This document shows, in pieces, positions 1-64,000 of a stretch of DNA of 64,000 nucleotides (position 1 is its first letter; every line of letters begins with the position of its first letter). The translations under genes and the position numbers were made by a program. The stretch is from Actinernus sp. WN-2022 (Eukaryota; Cnidaria; Anthozoa; Actiniaria; Actinernidae). Location: the NCBI GenBank assembly GCA_030867875.1, contig JAOWCC010001501.1:26936001-27000000 (forward strand), written 5' to 3'. Below the pieces are notes generated by a model. The model saw only the letters and a program-made list of their open reading frames with translations. It made no database searches and was not told the DNA's origin.

Positions 1-80
1 TGAGAGCCGAACTGTACGGATGTACTCCGCCACAAGAGATTAGTTTGAAGCACTACTGTACAGCATGAGAGTGAAATAGG

Positions 81-210
81 CCTTTTGTAGGAAACAGTCA
101 CGTGATGATATATCACTTCAATAACCCGTGGGAAAGGCTTTAGTGGATGGCAAATAATCTAACCAATCCAAAAGCAGTATTCAGTAGAGTCACATGGGTA
201 CCTCTGTAAA
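81..210 (+). repeat. Dispersed repeat, copy 1 of 3
   Basis: taggccttttgtaggaaaca, gtcacgtg and gggaaaggc match 14201-14400 and 44690-44940 in the same orientation. The copies are diverged. Function is unknown; a MITE is likely. Confidence 0.6.
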
Positions 211-784
211 GACATATACAGTATCAGTTACAGAAAAGTAAGCTAGTTAGTATTCTGTAAGTGACGCATACAGACCATCTTATCAATGTGGGACCTGCCT
301 TTGTGCACACTGCGCATGACCGTGATGTAAACTATGCCGCTGAACTGACTTTAAGTTTTGGAAAGAAAATGGCCCGCGAGAAGGATTCACTTGTAAATTG
401 ATTTTTGAGCTTTTGGTATTTTCTCGGTGTAAGAAACCCGAATTTGTAGGGTTCTCTGAAACTACAAACTAAAGCGACACTTACATTTTTAGAACGAAAA
501 TACTCACAGGTACGCCACCCTCAACTAAATAAAAAAAATTAGCATCTGGGAGGAATTGAAACAAACCCTTATTTATACCAAACCCTAACCGCCACTAATC
601 CCTCACCACAACGCCACGAGGGATTTCGCTGCCGATTATCGCTTTTTTAGAACTTTTATCTTGCTTTTCTCTTAGCATAACTAATCATATTGTATTGTAT
701 TGTTTCTTAAACACTGCTGAACTTTTTGAACTAATTTGAGGCTGGCTACTATTTCACTTGCGTGAAATATACTCAAACTTCGCG

Positions 785-1163
785 GCTCGGTAAATATCCA
801 CCATTAGTATATACCACACAAGTGAAGTGCTTCTCGCGCGCTCTGATTGGCTACTCCGGAGGTGAATATCCACCATTAGTATATACAACACAAGTGAAGT
901 GCTTCTCGCGCGCTCAGATTGGCTACTCCGGAGGTGAATATCCACCATCAGTATATACCACACAAGTGAAGTGCTTTTCGCGCGCTCTGATTGGCTACTC
1001 CGGAGGTGAATATCCACCATTAGTATATACCACACAAGTGAAGTGCTTTTCGCGCGCTCTGATTGGCTACTCCGGAGGTGAATATCCACCATTAGTATAT
1101 ACAACACAAGTGAAGTGCTTCTCGCGCGCTCTGATTGGCTACCCCGGAGGTGAATATCCAGCA
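785..1163. repeat. 72-bp tandem repeat, about 5 copies
   Basis: gattggctactccggaggtg recurs at 845, 917, 989, 1061 and 1133, a 72-bp period. Because 72 is a multiple of three and the unit lacks stops in one frame per strand, long open frames appear on both strands. They are an artefact of periodicity. Flanking cttcgcggctcggtaaatat (about 778) recurs at about 1243, suggesting the array grew inside an older element. Confidence 0.93.
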
Positions 1164-1427
1164 GCGATCACCTCACGCAAGTTTTTGTCCACTTGATAGA
1201 AAATAAAATAACTATTTGGTGCTTGCTATTCACTTGTGTGGTATTCGCGGCTCGGTAAATATCCACCACTATTCACCTCCACTTCGGTGAACAATTATTA
1301 AATATCAACCTCGATTTATAGAGTATTTTGTACGATGTAATTAACCAAATGCTGGAGTCACCTAATAAGCAGGCGCTGCGTATAGTATTGAATGGTCAAC
1401 GTTGCGCATACTAAACACTTATCTAAC

Positions 1428-1605
1428 TCGTTAATAATTCGTGAAGCAAAAACAAAGGGAATCCGGCACCGACCGATAAGTGATCTTTAAATCTGATACA
1501 TATTTTCGTCCTGATTTACATAAACCTTGGCTTCGATTTTCTTGGCCAAAATAAGTCGTATCGCAAAAATAACTGAAAACGTGACTCTCTACAAATAGAC
1601 GTTTG
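1428..1605 (+). repeat. Dispersed repeat shared with 31340-31590
   Basis: cttcgattttcttggcc, aaata[g/a]gtcgtatcgc and aaaataactgaa occur in order here and near 31456-31505. The copy is adjacent to a strong hairpin at 1612-1675. Confidence 0.55.
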
Positions 1606-1611
1606 ATAAGT

Positions 1612-1675
1612 GCGATCTTTATGGGATTTACAAATTCTCGCTTTCAGCTCGAGTTTGTAAATCCCATAAAAATCG
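1612..1675. repeat. Hairpin, about 25-bp arms
   Basis: gatctttatgggatttacaa is mirrored by ttgtaaatcccataaaaatc across a loop of about 15 nt. Orientation and AT content do not resemble a terminator of a nearby gene. Confidence 0.6.
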
Positions 1676-2204
1676 TCCGCTCATTCTTTATCTAGTACTT
1701 AAACACTACTTAAAACACTGGGAATGACCTAATTAGAAAACAGAGGAATTCAGGATATGATGACAATCGTATATAAATACCTGAGATTCAAACGATGTGA
1801 AAGGGAGCAGATAAACTCAATGTACCACTGTAAATACCACAACTTTTGGAATACACTCTCCCTAGATGATAACAAAAGACTGCAGCTAAAATGCTTCGTT
1901 AATGCACTTTTAATAATGTGGGCCGCATCAGGCAAAAAGGGACCGGACGACATTCAAGATAAATAATTCTTACAATGCTGTTCCTAGTAATAAGTTGAAG
2001 ATTGTATTGTATTCTTGACGAGGAGCGCTAGATTTGTCAGTTTCAACATCGCCCAGAATGGGCTTTGTTAGAGGGACACTTCGAGATTTTGGAATACATT
2101 AAGGTCAGCTAATTATAATATTAATGAGTTAAAGGTTGCCCTACGATTGGTTTAAATAAATGAGCTTTGGGAGCTGTGTTCATGCATGAGTCACGTCGAA
2201 ACGG

Positions 2205-2607
2205 GAAAAAAGCCAGTCCGCAAAACGGCAAACAGTGTTCCAACTCTTTGTCAATTTTCTACCAATCGTGTTCAAATCGCATCGCAAATAAGTCTGAATA
2301 CAGATTTTTGGAAGATGTAGCTTTATAATGAGATGTTATTCAAGCTTATCCGTATCCTAGAAGTCAAACAAAATTGGATCCACAAAATCACCCACAAAGA
2401 AAGTTTAACTGAGCTAGTTGCCGAAGCGGTAAAAAAGCCGGTCGGCAAAACGGCTAGCAGTGTTCCAAGCCGTTCTCAATTTTCTCCCAGTCGTTTTCAA
2501 ATCGCGTCGCAAATAAGTCTGAATACAGATTCTTGGAAGATGTAGCTTTAAAATGAGATGTTATTCAAGCTTATTCCTGTCCTAGAAGTCAAACAAAATC
2601 ACCCAAT
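2205..2607. repeat. Tandem duplication, about 226-bp spacing, 2 copies
   Basis: aataagtctgaatacagatt occurs at about 2287 and 2513. The surrounding cagtgttccaa, gaagatgtagcttta and gagatgttattcaagctta match in both copies, which differ by scattered substitutions. Confidence 0.8.
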
Positions 2608-5046
2608 GAAACTGAACTGAGTATAGTATAGGCTCGATAAATTGGGGATAATTCCGCTCCAATTCACAAACATCGGTGTTTTATAATACAAACAATTCCC
2701 TTAAAGACTGGGATTCCAAATCCCTTTGCTCAAGAAGTACGAAAGTCGTTTGCTTAAAAGTTTACTCATGTGCTAACTGCTGAACTATGGATTTATCTAC
2801 GTCATAACTGCGCAGTTTTGTGTATTTCCCTCGTTCGTTTAAAGAGCTGCAGGAACTTATATCTTTAAAGCAATGGCGGATGAACAGGCTCGGGAAAAGT
2901 GCAATCTTGAAACGGAGCTGCGATATTATTATCAGCCATGATAGACTTTTAGAATCAGAATGTTAATAATGTTGAGCTTCTCTTTTCTTTTGCTAATAAA
3001 ACTGGTATCTAAGCAACTAAAATGCAGTTGAAATATTTAGCTTGCTTTAAAGTTCCCGCTTCGCTTTCAGGATCTTAACTCTTTGTTGTCCGATCGTGTC
3101 TGAGCTCAATTGGTGAAATCCTGAGTGCTAACTAAACCCTCCCCCCACAGTTCCAGTTTGGCTAGCCCGGGGTAATTAAATACTGCTGACTTGTTAAGCC
3201 AAGGGCTCAAACTTTCCCCAAAATGCCATTCGGGAGAATTCTACGTACTGGCCGACGGTAGGTATGGCTGCTTCGGTAGGGTTTCCAATGAAATGTGCTC
3301 TAATTTTGGAGAAAATGCCACTGTCAGAGAGCTTGAAGACATCATTAAGTCTGAGGATGGCTGAAAAGTACTTGTGAGGGGATTTCATTGGTTTTTTTCC
3401 GTTGTGTTTGTGCTTTCAGACACAGGAAAAAAATCTTCAATGAAAACCTTGAAATCCTGCAGTTGGCATTCTTTTACCCCTGCTCAACCTATTAGGATGT
3501 GTTTTTGTCACTTTAAAGCAACGGCTTGAGTGCAAATCACCGCTCTTGGTTGTAGGGGTAAAAGACTTATAAAAAACTTCCTACCGGAGTCCCAGAGGGG
3601 GAACCTCTTGTGATTTTTTGGTCCATTACCCAGCATGCAATTGGAGGTGGGAGCAGGAAAATGTGGTCGAGTGAAATGCAGTGTAAACATCGGCGTGGTT
3701 CACAGTCGTTTGGTGTGTTTTGTGAAAACAAACCTGCTGGTTGGAAAGATTAAACAAGGTACTGTAACGACTGAGTGGTTATTTTGTGTTTGCTCTTGGG
3801 AAGGTTTTTTTGAGCCGATTTTCAGCTCAAAATTCGTGAAAATCGAAGAAACGAAACAATCGCCAAAACAAATGGGCTTTTCAACATGAGGGGATGGTTG
3901 AAAATTCAAACAAACAGGATCAGTGGTTGGCTTATTATACTGGGATACTACCCTGTTTATTTTAATTAATTCTGACGAAAACCGGAAGCGGGGTGAATTT
4001 TGACGTGCGGAGATTTTAAAGTCTCCTTTTTACAGGGCCGGAAGACAAAGTGTTAATGACCTCCCATGGGACTCAACACCACGGTACTTGATAATTGTCA
4101 ATAGACAAATCCGCTTAATAGCTTCTACAACATTATCATAAGTGGCACGAAATGCCGTTTTAGTTTAACTTTTTACAGTTTTTTATCCAAGGTACAGGGT
4201 TTTTTCTAACCGTTTGGGAAGCTTGAAGAATCATTTTAAAGCTTATTTTAGGGTCTACAAGAAGCCGATTGAAAATGACTTGTGCGTCTTATATTTCAGT
4301 AGAAATCGAGACCTGAATATTGGACTGAGCGGCAGTTTTCCATACAAAATTCGGTCAAAATTCGCTTAGATTCAGAAGGCTAAGGTAATAGCTCTACTGA
4401 TTTATGTGACCTTTAGCTTTAAAAAGCCGATTGAAAATGTTTTTTTCTCTCAAAAATGAAGCTGCGAGAGCGCTTCAAACGTAGCTAGTGGAAGCGTTTT
4501 CGCTATTTTCTTTGTATTTGAATCTCCCGCTCCTCATTAACTGGGCAATCGTTCAAGTACTTACGGGGACTTAATTATATTCAGAACTGGATATGTCCAT
4601 TGATTCTGGGCGATGAGAAATTGACAACAAAAATCAGGGGTGATTTTGATGCGAAGGGCCCGATTACAAATATGACTACAAAAATTTGGTATCCTGTCGG
4701 AGGGAATGATTTCATTTATACCTGTTGGCATTAAAGAGTAAAAAATAAATAGGTTGAACACTGAGATGATCATGTTTTTGCCAAAAAATGTCCGGCTTTC
4801 CTGCAGTCATTCTGCTCCCCGTAATTCAGAAGTATAAGTTACACCTTGAAACAATCGTCTGATGATAGGCAATCATTTGCGTCGACCACACCCTCGTGTA
4901 AAAATATCGTAAATTTCGTCTTCGATTTCACTTGTCAATTTCATGAAATCAACACTACTTGTTAGTAGCACAATGTGGCGCTCACGATGCATATTGTAAT
5001 CGCACCACAAGTATAAAAAACATGGTACGATTTCAAAAGACATTTA
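2608..5046. other. No gene seen
   Basis: AT-rich unique sequence with only short accidental open frames. I recognise no domain, RNA gene or clear repeat apart from the inverted pair ending here. Confidence 0.5.
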
Positions 5047-5193
5047 GATATTATGTCGTCCGGCCCCTTTTTGCCTGACGCGGCCCAATGTATATTGTAC
5101 TTTCAAAACACCGAGAAGGTAAATGAATCTCGAGGGACTTCTCAATTAATAACTGTATTCATAAATCATTAGGAAGTAGTTTGCCTGGTATTA

Positions 5194-5485
5194 GAGCGGA
5201 TTTCTATTGAGTGTCGAAAGCAATCCGTGATTGCTTTGGTTTTGCGTTTGCTCAGTTTTCCTATTGGCTGTGGAAAATGTTCTGTGGTTATCAGCCAATC
5301 AAGTGCTACACTAAAACCAAATCACGCCATCCACGATTGCGTTTACTTTTCCTCGTGATTGGTTGAAGTAAAACCAATCGTGAATTACTTCAGTTCGTGA
5401 TTGGCTCAGTGTGTTTTTACTTGCTCCTGATTGGTTCTGTGATTACTTTGGTTTTGGTTTTACGACACTCAATCGAAAACCGCTC
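5194..5485. mobile_element. 292-bp MITE with ATTGG-rich interior
   Basis: GAGCGGATTTCTATTGAGTG on the left mirrors, reversed, GAGCGGTTTTCGATTGAGTG on the right. The interior repeats tgattgg/ccaatca motifs in both orientations. A related copy lies at 14174-14738. Confidence 0.7.
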
Positions 5486-5487
5486 AT

Positions 5488-5590
5488 ATGCTGCATACAC
5501 TTATTGATCACAAGGCTTGTCATTGTTATTTTCGGTTGGTTATTTCAACAAACGTGTCTAATAGTGTCACTAAGTGGACAGAGGCAAGAA
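5488..5590 (+). repeat. Diverged copy of the 19985-20134 SINE-like repeat
   Basis: It shares gctgcatacacttattgat, cacaaggcttgtcattgtta and caacaaacg with the minus strand of 20045-20130. It is truncated before the B-box-like part. Confidence 0.45.
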
Positions 5591-7164
5591 GTCGCAGCAT
5601 TCATGACGTGGAAAGTTCGAGACATGCACATTGCGAACGCGGTTAACTTCTATTCCATCTTTTTCTCACTTCCATTCATGTGAAGCCATACCTATTGCCA
5701 GTATGGGACCCATGTGTTTCTACACAGGCAGCCCAAGCTAATGATTTTTTACAAGGAATATTGGGACTTTTTAGAAAAGATCTAAAACTGTACTAAAATG
5801 ATTAATAAAGTCATGAAATATAATCTTACTAGCATGTGTGTTGTGAAGTTGTTCCTCTTCATCACTGATGTGTTTATTTCTGGTTTGAGGCACCTCTGGA
5901 GTTTTTTTCCCCTCCCCTATATAAATATTGAGAAGGCAGGAAACACTAAGCAACTAAGCACAGGCAGCCCATGAACTAAGGCTAAGCTGACAGAACCCTG
6001 GATCGGTACATGCAAGGTTAGCTGCAGAAACCATCGAATTTGACTACTTACAAAGCGAGGAAATAAGCTATGGATCGATTAAATGAGTGCTAGAGGAATG
6101 TGAGAAAGGGTTCCTGGAGGTAAAATGCTGAAAGTTACGCTCGAATCAGAGTTGAACTAATGAAAGTGACGATGATGAGGGCATGATAATATAAAGACAC
6201 CATACTGAAAGAGAAGCTGTTTCTATGGCATGCAGTTTTGACTCTGTTCAACTTTAAATTACTGTCGCGGGGACTGGTGACTGGTCGATGACGGGAGTAG
6301 TCTCGGGGCTGGAAAGAAACGTTGAGGAATACAGAGAAAAAAATCTTTACAATATTACTTCGTTAAAAGTAAACATATAAGATATATTTTAGGCATTTCG
6401 AAGTTTTTCTATGTTGACTGTTTTCCATTTTTTTATAAATGAATTGCAAAGTAAAGTCCGACTAGAAACCCGAGCATTGGTTGTGGTCACGAAGTCGTCG
6501 CCCGAATTCATTCATATTTATTAATCCTTTATTGACATAATAGCGGAGCTTGCTGGTTAATTTCATATTCATCGCTACTACTTACCCCTCAACTTCGCTG
6601 TATCATCTTGGATATGAGAGATCATTTGGTCGCTCTGACTCTGATGGGCTTGGCGGCTGTTTTCTTGGCGAGTAAAATAATGCTCCAATTTTAGGCCTTG
6701 TTGAAGACCGTGGTAGAATGAAGAGCACAGAATTTAAAACGGCTGCAGAACGAACAAATATCTACTCCGTCAACACTTAAAACTAGAGACTACGCGCAGC
6801 CTGGGCTCGGGCCGTTTGGAAGTTTAACACATGTCCAAATAGACCTTCTGACGGGTTTCTGGTAAGTGCACATTGTTGCAGGAATATACATTTTGGCCTA
6901 TACAAAGTCGGTTGCATACAACAATTTGGTTCAAGTGAAAAGCTTTGCTCATAAAAATGGAAATTTGAAGTTTCACACATAAGTGGATAACACTTCTGGA
7001 GCCTTATTTGCCTTTCCACCGGGAAACCGACCACATATTAGTATTCTTTATGAACTTGTAGACCTATTTGTGGAATCGCTTTGCCTCTCTAATCTCTCTT
7101 CGGCCTTCCTCGCCGCTCTTGACCGGGATTTTAAAGACATAGAGGAATGTTACAGAAGAAAAAA
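5591..7164. other. No gene seen
   Basis: Unique AT-rich sequence. Short open frames show no recognisable domain and no supporting splice structure. Confidence 0.5.
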
Positions 7165-7508
7165 ATGGGAAAGGTATTCATTTCAGTATAGCGCAAATTC
7201 TATATGAATATATCCAAATGCGCTTCACAAGGTTATTGTTGTGATACGGACTGCTATTGTGGCGCAATGTGCTGCCGTGCAGTTTACAATCATGAGTGAT
7301 TGTTAGTACCTCAGAATACCAGGCTGTTGTGTTGAGAGACAATTACCTACTCTTTTTCGAAATAACACAACAGGTTCTTTCACGTCCCCCTCGTATAGAT
7401 TAGAAGAGGAAGGAGACAAGGCCAACGGATTATACGTCCCTGCCCAAGGACGCGGCCGGGATTCGAACCCCTGACCGTGCTCTACCAACTGAGCTAACCA
7501 GTGAGGTG
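7165..7508 (-). mobile_element. tRNA-derived SINE, full copy
   Basis: On the minus strand it opens with a tRNA-like head: A box TAGCTCAGTTGGTAGAGCA and B box GGTTCGAATCC. A roughly 250-bp body follows and ends in caaggttattgttgtgat..gcgcaaattctatatgaat (given here in plus orientation). Not a tRNA gene: the acceptor stem is not closed and a long body follows. Its tail is the parent sequence of the 127-bp minisatellite unit. Confidence 0.75.
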
Positions 7509-8468
7509 GTTAGAGTTAAGAGTTCAAAAGGGCTACCCAATCCGGAAAAAAAAGTTTGAAAAAAGACGGACGCGTCTGCAGACTAATTATGTATTCAAAA
7601 TCTTGAATTCTTATTGGCTGATAGAATTTAATGCATTTTAATTGCCTGATCTAGCCATGAAATACCGCCCTGTATTGCATAGTAAAGCTGAGCTCTGATT
7701 GGCTGAAATATAATATTTATAGGATAATGGTGTGTATTTCTTAAATAGAAAATAAGTTTGAAAATGATCGTTAGAGTACAATAACTGGCTAGGGCTTATA
7801 TTCACTTTAACAACACGTTCTCACAAAACAAAACAATTTTTATCTTTCCTTTTCGTTTTAGTCTTCAATATAAATTTTAACTTACAAATGTAAACGTATG
7901 TAATTCTAATTCATTGTCGGCCGTAAACTTCAGGCGGCAATGCATCACCGTTTATTCAAAGGAGTTAATAATGGTGTCCAATAAGTCTCTTTAGGTCTTC
8001 CGACCACCTTCGAGTGGTAAAGAAAAACAATCATTGTTCCAACATGACCATCAATCATTGTTCCAACATGACCTTCATTTGTAACCACTATCCTGGTGCC
8101 ACAGTTACTGCAGACCCAGATTTACTGGTGCGCGTCTTGCCGAAGAAACACGTACAGCCTTCCGTCGCTATATAAAAACATATCTCCATGTTGGATCGTG
8201 TGGAGATTCTGGAGGAACCCCTGTTGCTATTACTTCACTTTAACAACAACGCCTATTTCCAGAGCCACAGCATACAGAGAAACGTTGATTGAAATTCTGA
8301 AAAATGAAAGGGTCCGGAATGGGGTGTCCGGTGCTCATTAGTAACACCCCCCTGGATCCGCCCTTGCGACCAGTATTCTCAAGTGAAGTTATCGAGTATA
8401 CCACCAGTGTGCATTCCGTCGGGGAATTCTTTGTCAAGTTACGCCACCAAGAGACCACAGTTCAGGTC
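7509..8468. other. Presumed ATM 3' UTR and adjoining flank
   Basis: No coding region is recognised. The first minus-strand AATAAA is at 7951-7956. Sequence near 8340-8370 (ggatccaggggggtg, read on the minus strand) resembles the end of a common MITE type but has no partner in view. Confidence 0.4.
7951..7956 (-). promoter_or_regulatory. Candidate ATM polyadenylation signal AATAAA
   Basis: Read on the minus strand this is the first AATAAA after the ATM stop codon, about 515 nt downstream. That would give a short 3' UTR. No transcript evidence is available, and the hexamer is common in AT-rich DNA. Confidence 0.3.
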
Positions 8469-62990
<54,522 letters not shown>

Positions 62991-63281
62991 CTGTGCGTGA
63001 CAAACAGAAGTTATTGTTTAGTCGTTTCGGGTTGGTACGTATGCAGGTGACGTTTCGAGCGCTAACCCTTCTCCAGAGCGGAAAGTATCTGGTAAAGGTC
63101 AAGCGACCTTATATGACGTCGGACCTCGTAACAGTCTTGAAAGACTGATAAACTTGAGGCCGATGGAACTCCTACGATTTAACGTCCTTATCCGAGAACA
63201 TGTGAATGTCTAACCATTTGCAGTTCGAGAACAAGACTGTCTCCTAATTTCACAAAGGCAGCATCTACTTAGTTATTTTAA

Positions 63282-63699
63282 AGGGAACCTAGTTTGAAAA
63301 ACAATGTTTGCTTTCAAATGTTCCCTGTGGATGTCTAACATCAATGCTGTGTTTATGTCTTGTAAATTGTACACTAGATGTCAGTTATGACCAATTTTTT
63401 GTCCATCAAACTCATCTTAGTTTCCCCCACGCCGCCATCTTGGATCTCATGACGTCACAGTGTTGCTCCTATTGTTACACAACAAAATAACTATTGTTTT
63501 CTCACAATAGAGGCAACACTGTGACGTCATGAGATCCAAGATGGCGGCGTGGGGGAAACTAAGATGAGTTTGATGGACAAGAAAAGTGGTCCATAAGTGA
63601 CATCCAGTGTACAATTTACAGGAGACAAACACAGCAACAGATTTAGATATCCACAGGGAACATTTGAGAGCAAACATTGTTTTTCAGCCGAGATTCTCT
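63282..63699. mobile_element. 418-bp TTAA-flanked foldback element, about 190-bp arms
   Basis: AGGGAACCTAGTTTGAAAAA pairs, reversed, with AGAGAATCTCGGCTGAAAAA. TTAA lies at 63278-63281 and 63700-63703. The inner arms (catgacgtcacagtgttg, ccgccatcttggat) are nearly perfect around a centre near 63490. Confidence 0.85.
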
Positions 63700-63703
63700 T
63701 TAA

Positions 63704-64000
63704 AGTGCTACTGCGATCAAATTACACTTTTCCTGTTTTCTTCAGCTTCGGAAAGTAAAAGTACTACATAATTACGATTTAAAATCTTAAGTTAAAATTC
63801 CTACTGGAAGTCTTGATTTTTTTAGCCATAATTTTTGTCCACCATTACTCGGTTAAGAATTGGATGACGTCATCTAAGCAACACAACAAAATAGGCATGG
63901 CTACTTTACTATGCGGAAGAAACGTGTCATTTTTGTACTTATAGGACTGTCTAGAGAGCACAACGCTTGAACCTTATGGAATGCCTTTTAGGCTCTGGGT
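63704..64000. mobile_element. Left end of another AGTGC-type TTAA element, cut by the window edge
   Basis: It begins AGTGCTACTGCGATCAAATT right after the TTAA at 63700-63703, which also closes the preceding foldback element. It resembles the end of 27428-28890 (AGTGCCACTACGACGAAATT). The other end would lie beyond 64000. Confidence 0.55.

Larger units (their letters stand above)
1913..5095. repeat. Pair of distant inverted repeats, possible element ends
   Basis: 1919-1953 (gggccgcatcaggcaaaaag, then ggaccggacgacat) is mirrored near 5053-5092 (atgtcgtccggcccc, then tttttgcctgacgcggccca). They could be terminal repeats of a 3.1 kb element or two solo copies. No transposase is recognisable between them. 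Confidence 0.4.

Noticed and set aside
754..1196. Long open frames on both strands
   Set aside because: They are produced by a stop-free 72-bp tandem repeat. Protein-level repeats on both strands with no start context or homology are a periodicity artefact.
7440..7505. Possible tRNA gene
   Set aside because: A and B boxes are present, but the acceptor stem does not close and about 250 bp of SINE body follows. It is called a tRNA-derived SINE.

Overview
The window looks like animal nuclear DNA, most likely from a cnidarian and probably an anthozoan (stony coral or relative). This rests on three things. A metazoan ATM gene is broken into many short exons with clean GT-AG introns. There is a LINE tail of a type I associate with corals and sea anemones. 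The introns are dense with MITEs, foldback elements, tRNA-derived SINEs and minisatellites. The species cannot be named from the sequence alone.

One host gene dominates: the 3' two fifths of ATM (the PIKK DNA-damage checkpoint kinase), on the minus strand. I assembled 23 exons between 62990 and 8469. Their phases agree at every junction, and they sum to 3000 nt (999 codons plus stop) with no frameshift. They encode most of the FAT domain, the whole kinase domain and the C-terminal FATC. The start codon and N-terminal part lie beyond the right edge. Positions 1-8468 are 3' flank made of repeats and unique non-coding DNA, with no convincing gene.

The largest surprise inside ATM is a 10.3 kb DNA transposon (33390-43697) in the intron between window exons 6 and 7. 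It has inverted ends flanked by TTAA on both sides. It carries a 7-exon plus-strand gene of 888 codons that fuses a Mutator-like/Kolobok-like DDE transposase to a complete DEDDh 3'-5' exonuclease. Two younger elements are nested in it: a TTAA-flanked MITE in its sixth intron, and a 1.34 kb element with an 11-bp target duplication downstream of the gene.

The second surprise is an 11.3 kb minisatellite (46801-58070, 127-bp unit, about 88 copies) directly against the 3' splice site of ATM window exon 4. Each unit carries a copy of that splice acceptor, the first 16 nt of the exon and the tail of a truncated SINE. Smaller minisatellites abut the 3' splice sites of two more ATM exons (10507-10898 and 29091-29853), so 3' splice-site regions seem to have been amplified repeatedly in this gene.

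Layout: 1-8468 repeat-rich 3' flank; 8469-20685 kinase, FATC and late FAT exons, with small arrays and palindromes; 20686-31087 FAT exons separated by minisatellites (36, 46 and 28 bp units), TTAA-flanked elements and a LINE fragment; 31978-44215 the transposon-bearing intron; 44216-46800 FAT exons; 46801-58070 the giant minisatellite; 58071-64000 the three most upstream exons, a decayed RecQ-like helicase fragment and large foldback elements.
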